Of a stretch of 64,000 bases of DNA, positions 18,101-25,387 are shown piece after piece. Every line of letters begins with the position of its first letter. The first letter of the stretch is position 1. A model generated the notes under the pieces. That model ran no database searches and was not told the origin of the DNA. It worked only from the letters and a program-made list of their open reading frames with translations. Position numbers and translations under genes: made by a program. Origin of the DNA: Oscillibacter hominis (lineage in GTDB: Bacteria > Bacillota > Clostridia > Oscillospirales > Oscillospiraceae); NCBI RefSeq assembly GCF_014334055.1, contig NZ_CP060490.1:2728001-2792000 (forward strand), read 5' to 3'.

Positions 18101-19737
18101 TGGATCTGCGCCTGGGCCGCGTCTGCCTGGCCCGCGCCGACATCACGGACTCCGTGCGGGAGCAGCAGGGGCTGCTCAGCGTAATTGCCTACACCTTTGA
18201 ACTGCTGGCTCTCATCGACGTGGATGCGGAGCAGCTGACCCTTTACACCCGCCAGGCGCTGCTGGAGAACCTGCCGCCCCTGGTGGAGAAAAACAGCGCC
18301 GACCTCATGAACCGCCTGGCCCGGGCCTATGAGCTGGAGGATGGCCAGGAGGAACTGTTCCGGCTGTCTACGCTGTGCGGCCGGCTGGAGCGTTCACCCG
18401 ACGGTTACGATTTCGTCCTGCCCTGCCGCTCAGAGAAGGGGACCCGGTATAAGCAGGTCAACGTGCTCTGGGGCGACAGAAACCAAAAGACTGTCTGCGT
18501 GGTGCAGGCGGATGTGACGGATATGTTGGCGGCGGAGCGCCGGTCCAAGGACGCGCTGGAAAAGGCGCTGGCCCTGGCGGAGGCGGCCAATCAGGCAAAA
18601 AGCGACTTCCTCTCCTCCATGAGCCATGACATCCGCACTCCTATGAACGCCATCATGGGCATGACGGCCCTGGCCGGCGCCCACTTGGACGACAGGGAGC
18701 GGGTGGAGGACTGCCTGAAGAAGATCACCTTCTCCTCCAAGCATCTGCTGAGCCTTATCAACGACATCCTGGACATGAGCAAGATCGAACGGGCGAAGAT
18801 CACCCTCAGCCGGGAGAAAGTGGTGCTCCCCGAGCTGATGGAGCAGCTCTCGGCCATGCTGACGGCGCAGGCGGAGGAGGCTGGGCTGAGCCTGGAGAGC
18901 AGCCTGATAGGAATCCAGCATCCCTGCTTTTATGGGGATGCCCTGCGGATCAATCAAATTCTGATCAATATCCTTGGAAACGCTGTCAAGTTTACCCCAG
19001 AGGGCGGCAGGGTGGTCTTAACGGCGGAGGAGCTGCCGCCGCTCCAGGGGGAGGGCTATGCCCGATACCGCTTCACCATCCGCGACACGGGGATCGGCAT
19101 GTCCGAGGAGTTCCTTGCCCACCTCTTTGAGCCATTTACCCGCAGCCAGAACACCTCCCGCGTGGAAGGCACTGGTCTGGGCCTGAGCATTACAAAGGGA
19201 CTGGTGGAGCTGATGGGCGGCAAGCTCTCCGTGGAGAGCAAGGTGCATGAGGGCACTACGTTCCAGGTGGAGTTGGAGTTTGAAACCGCCAGGCAGGAGG
19301 AAGCCCCCCGCCGTAAGGATACCGCCCTGCCCGAGGGCTGGTCTCTGGACGGCCGGCGCTTTTTGGTGGCGGAGGACAATGCCATCAACTCAGAGATTCT
19401 CTGCGAGATCTTGCAGATGTTCGGCGCCGGATCGGTGGTGAAAGAGGACGGGCTTCAGGCTGTGCGGGCCTTTGGCGAGTCTGCTCCGGGAACCTATGAC
19501 GCCATTTTGATGGACATCCGGATGCCTGAGATGAACGGTTATGAGGCCACCCGCGCCATCCGCGCCATGGAACGGCCCGACGCCGCGACCATTCCCATCG
19601 TGGCCATGACCGCCAACGCCTTTGACGAGGACGTGCGCAAGTCCATCGAGGCCGGGATGAATGCCCACGTGGCCAAGCCCATCGACGTGGGGGCGCTGCG
19701 GAGTACCCTGGACCGGCTGCTGAACGCTTCGGAGTGA
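15124..19737 (+). CDS. Giant multi-PAS hybrid histidine kinase with receiver domain
   Basis: A 1537-aa cytoplasmic kinase without transmembrane segments. About seven to nine PAS or PAS-like modules occupy residues 15-1140. Two of them carry a cysteine-bearing insert: CYQAMGFEEPCPFC near 59 and CYAALHGKSAPCEFC near 548. HisKA has SHDIRTPMNAIMG with His1168. HATPase_c has RDTGIGM and GTGLGLSITKG. One receiver at about 1410-1535 has VAEDN and Asp1464 in LMDIRMPEMNG. It is 1 base after the Hpt gene. The paired Cys motifs suggest redox, metal or haem sensing in those PAS domains, but this is an inference from the motif alone. Confidence 0.9.
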   Translation: MAEACFALSVHQMTAVLDNAPVAITVSTADTKELLYMNRAAREVLLRSPYRPGLTCYQAMGFEEPCPFCHAGQMSRTELSVRNFHFPLNGRTYQLSGKIIDWGGRAAHIEYISDVTQAQEEQRQSLEFQEKMLAIFSSIPCGLGVYQFDGEEITPVTHNTAFFEITGYDREHSCLTGQRADDLGICPEDLKELKRKIRNAFQNGGLVQHTYRLANCGAEKWIHLEGSVKTREDGMKYLYAVYSDVTGQQRLEKELIGANEKMQDIVNAIPGGVAIYKVSDIFETIYFSDGVPELSGYTVEEYRELVRRDAAEMTYREDTEMVVSRAKEVIRTHQIARFEFRKQHRDGHIVWVRAQVKWIGEEDGCPLLHCVFHNISDLKEAQLEMKHLVNSIPGGIASCRVEKGRIVPTFFSDGVPALSGHTREEFEEMIREDAFGVIYEADRERVLEAVRSALRSGAVLDVSYRTRHKDGHLVWIHLNGRRMDPLSEGMRLYAVFTGMSDETRLFQNIANEAADAIYVINKNTYDLLYVNESKNLFNRSGDGVGEKCYAALHGKSAPCEFCTLKSHAADGVAHEMAMEGTQRFYNTRFRETEWSGIPAYIKFVQDVTEEMQTRREKERLEEYFQTVVKRLPGGVAVVRYAKDGSMRPEFLSDGFAAMMGMNLEEAWTLYRQDAMAGVHPEDRDRITNEMAEFVASGESQGELTYRLARGDGSYAWVRNNLSMIQSEGGERRIYAGYHDITREREEQEQLRRKYNDLIVQHYRTPGPNALVVGHCDVTQNKILEIIDYTHSDLLKTFGSERESFFTGLSQFIVDAEERRKFLSAYLNEPSLAAYARGETELIQKCFIQLPRGKTGRYAQFKINLVKAPDSGDITGILTVTDVTEQTIEDGILRRLSVANCDLVADVDLLNDTYTVLSGEKGNISGHWKGSHSQHVAHLLGQQVLPKDQKHTAQMLDQTYMQDRLQREGTYSFPYSIMGEDGEIRTKNLTVSAVDLRLGRVCLARADITDSVREQQGLLSVIAYTFELLALIDVDAEQLTLYTRQALLENLPPLVEKNSADLMNRLARAYELEDGQEELFRLSTLCGRLERSPDGYDFVLPCRSEKGTRYKQVNVLWGDRNQKTVCVVQADVTDMLAAERRSKDALEKALALAEAANQAKSDFLSSMSHDIRTPMNAIMGMTALAGAHLDDRERVEDCLKKITFSSKHLLSLINDILDMSKIERAKITLSREKVVLPELMEQLSAMLTAQAEEAGLSLESSLIGIQHPCFYGDALRINQILINILGNAVKFTPEGGRVVLTAEELPPLQGEGYARYRFTIRDTGIGMSEEFLAHLFEPFTRSQNTSRVEGTGLGLSITKGLVELMGGKLSVESKVHEGTTFQVELEFETARQEEAPRRKDTALPEGWSLDGRRFLVAEDNAINSEILCEILQMFGAGSVVKEDGLQAVRAFGESAPGTYDAILMDIRMPEMNGYEATRAIRAMERPDAATIPIVAMTANAFDEDVRKSIEAGMNAHVAKPIDVGALRSTLDRLLNASE

Positions 19738-19773
19738 GGCGGCGGGAAGGCCAAAAAAGAGAAAAGGCGGGCC

Positions 19774-19802
19774 TTGACAGAAGCCCCAACTCCTTTTATG
19801 AT
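19774..19802 (+). promoter_or_regulatory. Near-consensus sigma-A promoter
   Basis: TTGACA (19774-19779), exactly 17 bases, then TATGAT (19797-19802). It is 45 bases before the YcxB-like gene. Confidence 0.8.
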
Positions 19803-19846
19803 GGTGTCATTCGCCCTGAAACGGAAGGGCCAAACTGGAGGAAGCC

Positions 19847-20395
19847 ATGAAGACATATACCGCATCCATACAAAACACAGAGGACTCCATCCGGCGGCTG
19901 ATGAAACAGCACTACCTTGCGTTCAACAAGAAGGTGCTGGCCCTCCAGATCGTCCTGTGCGTGGGGGGCCTCACCATTGGCATGATGAGCACATACCACA
20001 TTGTGGTGCGGATGGCCTTTTTGTTCTTGGGCTGCTGGGTCCTGCCGTTTGTGGCCCATCCGGGCAGGGAGGGTGCAAGACAGCTCATCAAGCAGCTGGA
20101 CGGCAAGCTTCCCTCTTTGAGCTACACCTTCTATGAGACCAGGATGCTCTCCGTCTATGAGGGGAAGGAGACCGTCACGCTCTACTCCGACGTGCTGCTT
20201 CTCAACGAGGACCCGCTGTACTTCTTTCTCTTCCTGAAGGACAAGTCCTGCTTTGTGGTGGATAAAAGCACCATCCGGCCCAAGGAGGAGAAGGCGTTCC
20301 GCGAGGCACTGTCCAGTGCCTGCGGCTTGGAGTGGAAAAAGGCCAGGGGGCTTTTTTCCATGACCCTGCCCGACCTGATGGGGAGGAAGAAATGA
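19847..20395 (+). CDS. YcxB-like membrane protein
   Basis: The 182-aa protein has two adjacent membrane segments at about 30-70 flanked by a basic N-terminal helix. A C-terminal cytosolic domain follows with the beta-strand pattern YTFYETRMLSVYEGKE and LYFFLFLKDKSCFVVDK, typical of the YcxB-like family (PF14317 type). Function in the family is unknown. GGAGG precedes the ATG. It is a single-gene unit between a strong promoter and a terminator. Confidence 0.75.
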   Translation: MKTYTASIQNTEDSIRRLMKQHYLAFNKKVLALQIVLCVGGLTIGMMSTYHIVVRMAFLFLGCWVLPFVAHPGREGARQLIKQLDGKLPSLSYTFYETRMLSVYEGKETVTLYSDVLLLNEDPLYFFLFLKDKSCFVVDKSTIRPKEEKAFREALSSACGLEWKKARGLFSMTLPDLMGRKK

Positions 20396-20398
20396 TTG

Positions 20399-20439
20399 AA
20401 AAAGGGAGTCCATACCCGCGGGTATGAACTCCCTTTTTT
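20399..20439. terminator. Bidirectional intrinsic terminator
   Basis: AAAAGGGAGT and ACTCCCTTTTTT enclose a second perfect inner stem, CATACCCGCGGGTATG. It serves the YcxB-like gene and the convergent cupin gene. Confidence 0.88.
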
Positions 20440-20445
20440 CTGACT

Positions 20446-20787
20446 TCATGCTGTGACGATCATGGCCAAAATCACAACGTCGCTCTGGGTCCTGTTTTCA
20501 ATGCTGTGGCCCTGGCCGTTGCCGGTGGACATCACCTGGCCCGGGTGCATGACCACCTCCGTGCCGTTGTCGCTGACCACCGCTTCCCCCTGGAGGATGT
20601 AGTAGAATTCCGTCTCCTGTTCATGGGTGTGGTAGCCGATGCTGCATCCCGGGTGCAGCGTACAGGTGGACAACAGCCGGATGTGCCCGTAGGTCTCGTC
20701 GATGGAGGCCAGGTCTGAAAATTCAATGACGCCCCTGCCGCCCTGGACGCCGTCCTTTTCCCGGTGGGGAAGTTCTTTTTTTACCAT
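20446..20787 (-). CDS. Cupin domain protein
   Basis: The 113-aa single-domain cupin has motif 1 GYHTHEQETEFYYILQGEA (two His and one Glu as metal ligands) and motif 2 HPGQVMSTGNGQGHSIEN. It is a small conserved beta-barrel of the cupin_2 type whose substrate is unknown. The ATG at 20787 follows GGAAAGGAG. A promoter is proposed at 20880-20907. Confidence 0.88.
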   Translation of the reverse strand: MVKKELPHREKDGVQGGRGVIEFSDLASIDETYGHIRLLSTCTLHPGCSIGYHTHEQETEFYYILQGEAVVSDNGTEVVMHPGQVMSTGNGQGHSIENRTQSDVVILAMIVTA

Positions 20788-20829
20788 GTCAGACTCCTTT
20801 CCAATGCTCGGCCCGCCCTGAGCGCCGCC

Positions 20830-20858
20830 TTGCGGCGTCCGGGCGGATGTGCTACAAT
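20830..20858 (+). promoter_or_regulatory. Promoter for the PhnD-like lipoprotein operon
   Basis: TTGCGG (20830-20835), a 17-base spacer and TACAAT (20853-20858) preceded by TGC (extended -10). Confidence 0.6.
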
Positions 20859-20879
20859 AACGAAACGAACTCTCCCTCT

Positions 20880-20907
20880 ATTGTAACAAATGCGGGAGAA
20901 ATGTCCA
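20880..20907 (-). promoter_or_regulatory. Promoter for the cupin gene
   Basis: On the minus strand: TGGACA (20907-20902), a 16-base spacer and TACAAT (20885-20880). It lies inside the leader of the divergent lipoprotein gene, so the two transcripts start face to face and overlap. Confidence 0.5.
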
Positions 20908-20940
20908 TAGAAAATGAGAAGACGCACGATGGAGGCGAAT

Positions 20941-21963
20941 ATGAAACGACACATTGCCTGGCTTACCAGCGCCGCGCTGGTCTGGCTGCTTTTGACGGGC
21001 TGCGGACAGGGGGGGGATTCCTCCGGCAGCGCGTCCGGTTCCGCATCGGAACAGGAGGGGCCGCTGCAAATCGAAGAGCTGCGTTTTGAGCTTTGCTCCG
21101 GCGCGGACGCAGATGCGCTGCTGAAGGCCGCCGGGACTCTGCCGGAGCTGCTGCGGGCGGCTTTCAGGGAGAGCGGCGCGGAGGTGGAGCGGGTCAGCGT
21201 CACCATCGGCACATCCGCCAGCGCCACCGGTGCGGCCCTGAAGGAGGGCGGCGTGGACGCGGCGCTGATGGGCGCCGCGGACTGCGTGCTCTGGGCCGGC
21301 CCGTCCCAGATCATTTTGGGCGCGCCGGGCGAGGGGGGAAGGACGGAGCTTTGCGCCACGCCCTCGGATTACGGCCGGGCCCTGGCGGACCGGGCGGAGG
21401 AGACAGAGCGCCTGGGCTGGTCCGAGCTGGCCCATGCCGTCTGGGGGCTGCTGGAAGAGGATTCGCTGTATGGCCGGCGGCTGCCCAACCTGTGGCTGGC
21501 GGACCACTATGAGGGCAGCACGGTGGACGACCTGGAGCAGGTAAAGACCTACCAGAGCTATGAGGCGCTGCTGCGCGGGGCGGCAGAGGGGGAAGTGGAT
21601 GTCATCGCCCTGCCGGAGGGCCTCCGGGAGGGGTACGAGGCCCTTTGGACCATGGAAGCCACCCGTACCGACGAAAGCGGGGCCCACGGATTCGGCCGGA
21701 CAGACTCCATGGAGGAGGAACTCAGGCCCTTTGCCCTGACGGAGCGGATTCCCACGGGCGTGATCGTCGTCTCGCCGGCCGCGGCGGAGGACGAACGGCT
21801 GACCCGTGCCCTCCGGGAGGCGATTCCCGCCCTGGCCCGGACCCGGGAGGGCGGGGCTCTCCTGAAGACGGTGGGCGGGTATGACTCCTATGGGCCGGTT
21901 GCGCCGGAGGAGATGGATGCCCTGCGGCGGATGCTGACCACAGAGGGGGAGACATGGCAATAG
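20941..21963 (+). CDS. PhnD/SsuA/TauA-like substrate-binding lipoprotein
   Basis: The 340-aa lipoprotein has a basic start, a hydrophobic segment and lipobox LTGC. The mature part matches the phosphate/phosphonate (PhnD-like, type 2 periplasmic) fold: an LxxAAGTLPELL block, SVTIGTSASATGAALKEGGVDAALMG, and a C-terminal VIVVSPAAA followed by a helix. ATG 20941 was chosen because GGAGG lies 7 bases upstream. No permease or ATPase gene is near, so it may serve a distant transporter or act as a sensor. Its end overlaps the hydrolase gene by 10 bases. Confidence 0.75.
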   Translation: MKRHIAWLTSAALVWLLLTGCGQGGDSSGSASGSASEQEGPLQIEELRFELCSGADADALLKAAGTLPELLRAAFRESGAEVERVSVTIGTSASATGAALKEGGVDAALMGAADCVLWAGPSQIILGAPGEGGRTELCATPSDYGRALADRAEETERLGWSELAHAVWGLLEEDSLYGRRLPNLWLADHYEGSTVDDLEQVKTYQSYEALLRGAAEGEVDVIALPEGLREGYEALWTMEATRTDESGAHGFGRTDSMEEELRPFALTERIPTGVIVVSPAAAEDERLTRALREAIPALARTREGGALLKTVGGYDSYGPVAPEEMDALRRMLTTEGETWQ

Positions 21964-22886
21964 CAGTCCTTGTGCTGGCCGCGGCGGGGGTGGCTGCCTT
22001 TGGCTGGGCCCTCTTTCGAAAGGCCGTGATCCGCAGGGAGGGCTCCCACGATCCGGAGGAAGCACTGCGCCGCCGCGCCCGGCGCTGCGGCATCGACCCA
22101 TCGCCCATGCTGCGCTCGGCGCAGTGGCTTCGGAGCCAAAGCGTCCGGACCGTGACCATGGAGAGCTTCGACGCCCTGGCGCTGACGGCAGACTGCCTGG
22201 CGGCGGAGGGGACGCCCCGGGGCCGGGTGCTGCTGTTCCACGGCTACCGCTCCGGGCCGCTCCAGGATTTCCCCATGGCCGCCCGGGAGCTCCACCGCAT
22301 GGGATACGACCTTATACTGGTGGACCAGCGCTGCCACGGGAGGAGCCAGGGGAAGTACATCGGATTCGGCACGCTGGAGCAGCGGGACTGCCGGGACTGG
22401 ATCGACTGGGCCAACCGCCGCTATGGAGCGGAACTGCCCCTCTTCCTGTACGGCGTCTCCATGGGCGCCACCACCGTGCTGATGGCCGCGGGGGAGGAGC
22501 TGCCGGGGAATGTGAAGGGCGTGGTGGCGGACTGCGGATTTACTTCCGCCGGAGATATTCTCCGCCATGAGCTGAAGACGCTCATGCACCTGCCGGCCTT
22601 CCCCATGCTGTGGGTGGTGAACGGGATCAACCGCCTTTTGGCGGGCTGGAGCTTTTTTGAGCGATCCACCCTGGATGCCATGGAGACCATCCGCTTGCCG
22701 GTGCTCTTTGTCCACGGCGGACGGGACCATTTTGTGCCCACGGACATGACGCGCAGGAATTTTGAGGCCTGCCGCAGCGAAAAGCGGCTGTTCCTTGTGG
22801 AGGGCGCGGATCACGGCATGAGCTTTGCTGTGGATCCGGAGGGCTATGTGAGGGAGCTTACCTGCTTTTTGAAGAAATATGAGTAA
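21954..22886 (+). CDS. Membrane-anchored alpha/beta hydrolase
   Basis: The 310-aa protein has an N-terminal membrane anchor (about 2-20). The fold shows an oxyanion-region LLFHGYRSGP, nucleophile elbow GVSMGA (Ser near 173), acid Asp in HGGRDHFVP and catalytic His in GADHGMS. It resembles the YqkD/FrsA-like hydrolases (Hydrolase_4). The substrate is unknown. It overlaps the preceding lipoprotein gene by 10 bases, and translation is probably coupled. Confidence 0.88.
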   Translation: MAIAVLVLAAAGVAAFGWALFRKAVIRREGSHDPEEALRRRARRCGIDPSPMLRSAQWLRSQSVRTVTMESFDALALTADCLAAEGTPRGRVLLFHGYRSGPLQDFPMAARELHRMGYDLILVDQRCHGRSQGKYIGFGTLEQRDCRDWIDWANRRYGAELPLFLYGVSMGATTVLMAAGEELPGNVKGVVADCGFTSAGDILRHELKTLMHLPAFPMLWVVNGINRLLAGWSFFERSTLDAMETIRLPVLFVHGGRDHFVPTDMTRRNFEACRSEKRLFLVEGADHGMSFAVDPEGYVRELTCFLKKYE

Positions 22887-22923
22887 AAAGGGCGTATCCT
22901 ATGCAGCAGGATACGTCCTTTTT
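22886..22923. terminator. Intrinsic terminator
   Basis: AAAAAGGGCGTATCCT pairs with AGGATACGTCCTTTTT directly after the hydrolase stop. A-runs on the other side make it usable by the convergent lipid kinase gene. Confidence 0.85.
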
Positions 22924-22948
22924 ATCAAACACATTATGGCTCAAAACA

Positions 22949-23839
22949 TCAGAGCAGGATATCCAGCGCACCTTGGATATTTTCTATCTCCACCGTGGGC
23001 TCACTGGGGGCGTACTCCCCGTCTAACGACCAGGAGAGCTCCTCCTCTGTCTCCACGCGGACATGGGACACATGGCGGAAGATGAGGCCGCCCTGCTCAT
23101 ACTGCTGTGATAGAAGGGCCAGCAGCAGGTTTTGCAGCTCGATTGGGTTTTTGGGGCTGGGGACCAGCAGCAGTTCAAACTTGCCGTCGTCCAGCACCAC
23201 GTTCTCCGGGTCCAGCCGCATCAGCCCGCCGATGGAGGTGGAGTTGCAGATCGCGCCGAACAAGTATTCTCCGTCAAAGACCTCTCCGTCCGCGTCAATG
23301 CGGACCCGATAGGGCCGCAGCGTGTTGAGGTCCTTCATCCCCTCCAGGATGTAGGCAAAATGGCCCAGGGCGTTTTTGGCGCTCTGGGAGGCGGAATAGG
23401 AGCTTTTGGCAAAGGCCCCAAAGGAGGCCACATAAACGAAGCAGCGCTCCTGGAATCTCCCCACATCCAGCACCTTGGGGCTGCCATGCACAATGGCGTC
23501 GGCGGCGTCGACGGGATTGCCGGAGATATTCAGGCTGGAAGCAAAGTCGTTGGTGCTGCCCTGGGGCAGGTAGCCTAACAGGGGGCGCTTCTCCCTGTCC
23601 AACCGCATCAGGCCCATCATGGTCTCGTTCAGGGTGCCGTCTCCGCCGCTGCAGACCACTACATCGTAATCGGCCCCCTCCTCCGCGGCAAAGCGGGTGG
23701 CGTCGCCCCGTCCGGCGGTGCAGCGGACACAGACCAGAAATCCCGCGTCGGAAAAGATGGACACAGCGTCAAAAAGCGGCGCCCGGGACTTGGTCCGACC
23801 CGCTCTGGGATTGACAATGAACAGCAGCTTTTTCACCAT
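22949..23839 (-). CDS. Diacylglycerol kinase-like lipid kinase
   Basis: The 296-aa protein starts MVKKLLFIVNPRAGRTKS and has the nucleotide-binding motif CSGGDGTLNETMMGL and a GSTNDFA block. These identify the DAGK catalytic family (DgkB/YegS-like), which phosphorylates diacylglycerol or related lipids at the membrane surface. The ATG at 23839 gives the usual N-terminus. The ribosome site is weak, and TTG 23851 four codons upstream is an alternative. Confidence 0.88.
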   Translation of the reverse strand: MVKKLLFIVNPRAGRTKSRAPLFDAVSIFSDAGFLVCVRCTAGRGDATRFAAEEGADYDVVVCSGGDGTLNETMMGLMRLDREKRPLLGYLPQGSTNDFASSLNISGNPVDAADAIVHGSPKVLDVGRFQERCFVYVASFGAFAKSSYSASQSAKNALGHFAYILEGMKDLNTLRPYRVRIDADGEVFDGEYLFGAICNSTSIGGLMRLDPENVVLDDGKFELLLVPSPKNPIELQNLLLALLSQQYEQGGLIFRHVSHVRVETEEELSWSLDGEYAPSEPTVEIENIQGALDILL

Positions 23840-23904
23840 GGGATTGAACAAGCCTCACTTTCGCTAAAAGCGGCACGCAGTGCCTGGATTCAAACAGTTT
23901 CTGT

Positions 23905-23956
23905 ATTGTAGCACAGGAACTGCGCTATTGCAATTGTTTTGTAAATCGCTTATGAT
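23905..23956. promoter_or_regulatory. Divergent promoters sharing one palindromic -35 box
   Basis: TTGCAA at 23928-23933 is its own reverse complement. To the right, a 17-base spacer leads to TATGAT (23951-23956) for the AI-2E permease. To the left, a 17-base spacer leads to TACAAT on the minus strand (23910-23905) for the lipid kinase gene. Confidence 0.75.
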
Positions 23957-24002
23957 AAGATAAAAAAGCGGAAAAATTCCGGGGAAAAGGCGGAGGCAGA
24001 TC

Positions 24003-25238
24003 ATGAGACGACGGGACAATGTATACGTGAAGTGGGGCCTGACGGCATTTCTGACGGTCTGTGCCATCCTGCTGCTGTACGACACGTTTTTCTCCACCGG
24101 GACACTGGTCCTCTTCCTGCACCGTCTTCTCAGGATCCTGGCCCCGGTGCTCTATGGCTTTTTCATCGCCTATCTGCTCTCGCCGGTGGTGAACTACTTT
24201 GAGCGCCTCCTGCCCGAGCGGGTCTGCCGCGTCCGGAAGGGGAAGTTCCGCTCCCCCGTGGCCCGGGCCATCAGCATCCTGCTGACCATGATCCTGGTGT
24301 TTTTCCTCTCCTACCTGCTCTTGTCCATCCTCCTGCCCCAGCTCTACAAAAGCATCCTTGTGCTGATCAACAATGCGGAGACCTATTACAATACCGTATA
24401 CAATTGGGTCAACGACCTTCTGGAGAGCAACCCGGATGTGGAGAAGTGGGCCACCGCCCAACTGGACGCCTCTTACCAAAACCTGCTGACCTGGCTGACC
24501 CAGAAGGTGGTGCCCCAGGCCCAGCAGCTGTTGGGCGCCGTCACCGGCGGCATCATGTCGGTTTTGACCTTTGCCAAAAACCTGGTGGTGGGCCTGATCG
24601 TGTCCATCTACCTGCTGGCCACCAAGGAGGGCTGCGCCGCCAGCAGCCGTAAGATGGTCTACGCCCTGTTCTCCCCAAAGCAGGCCGGCTGGCTGCTCCG
24701 GGGGCTGCGCCGGGTGGACGGCATCTTCAGCGGGTTTGTCCGGGGCAAGCTGCTGGACTCGCTGATCATCGGCATCATCTGCTTTGTCTTCTCCTCCTGG
24801 TTCCAGTTCCCCTATGCCCCGCTGGTCAGCGTGGTGGTGGGTGTCACCAATGTGATCCCCTTCTTCGGGCCGTTTCTGGGCGCCATCCCCAGCGCGTTCC
24901 TCATTTTGCTGGTCAGCCCCATCAAATGTTTCTACTTCATCCTCTTTGTGCTGGTGCTCCAGCAGGTGGACGGCAACTTGATCGGCCCCAGGATTCTGGG
25001 GGACTCCACGGGACTTTCCAGCTTCTGGGTGATTGTGGCCATTTTGGTGGGCGGCGGGTTCTTCGGGATTCCTGGCATGTTTTTCGGTGTGCCCATTTTT
25101 GCCTGCTTATATACCGCCGTGGGCGCGTACACCGATTATTGCCTGCGGAAAAAAGACCTTCCTGTGGACACGGCTTTCTATACCACCGATCTGCGCAATG
25201 AGCCCCCTTCCGCCCCGCCGGAGGATGAAAAAAAATAG
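24003..25238 (+). CDS. AI-2E family transporter (UPF0118)
   Basis: The 411-aa polytopic protein has about eight membrane segments, a soluble loop after the first group (about 105-190) and the conserved C-terminal GPFLGAIPSA and LIGPRILGDSTGLSSFWVI blocks typical of the AI-2E exporter family (YdiK/YueF/PerM group). Members export autoinducer-2 or other small solutes or ions; the substrate here is unknown. GGAGG precedes the ATG. It is monocistronic, divergent from the lipid kinase. Confidence 0.88.
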   Translation: MRRRDNVYVKWGLTAFLTVCAILLLYDTFFSTGTLVLFLHRLLRILAPVLYGFFIAYLLSPVVNYFERLLPERVCRVRKGKFRSPVARAISILLTMILVFFLSYLLLSILLPQLYKSILVLINNAETYYNTVYNWVNDLLESNPDVEKWATAQLDASYQNLLTWLTQKVVPQAQQLLGAVTGGIMSVLTFAKNLVVGLIVSIYLLATKEGCAASSRKMVYALFSPKQAGWLLRGLRRVDGIFSGFVRGKLLDSLIIGIICFVFSSWFQFPYAPLVSVVVGVTNVIPFFGPFLGAIPSAFLILLVSPIKCFYFILFVLVLQQVDGNLIGPRILGDSTGLSSFWVIVAILVGGGFFGIPGMFFGVPIFACLYTAVGAYTDYCLRKKDLPVDTAFYTTDLRNEPPSAPPEDEKK

Positions 25239-25257
25239 GGGAAATTTGCAAATCCTC

Positions 25258-25286
25258 TTGCTTTTTTCACACCACTCGTGTAAAAT
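25258..25286 (+). promoter_or_regulatory. Promoter of the peptide/nickel-type ABC operon
   Basis: TTGCTT (25258-25263), a 17-base spacer and TAAAAT (25281-25286). It leaves an untranslated leader of about 100 bases with a small GC hairpin. Confidence 0.6.
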
Positions 25287-25387
25287 TCGCGGTGTTGCCG
25301 CAGCCGGTCTTGGATCGGGCCGGCTGGGGCGGCATACAATTGAATGTAGAGAACGATGTCTCCCGCTAATGCGGGGAAAGGAGCAAG

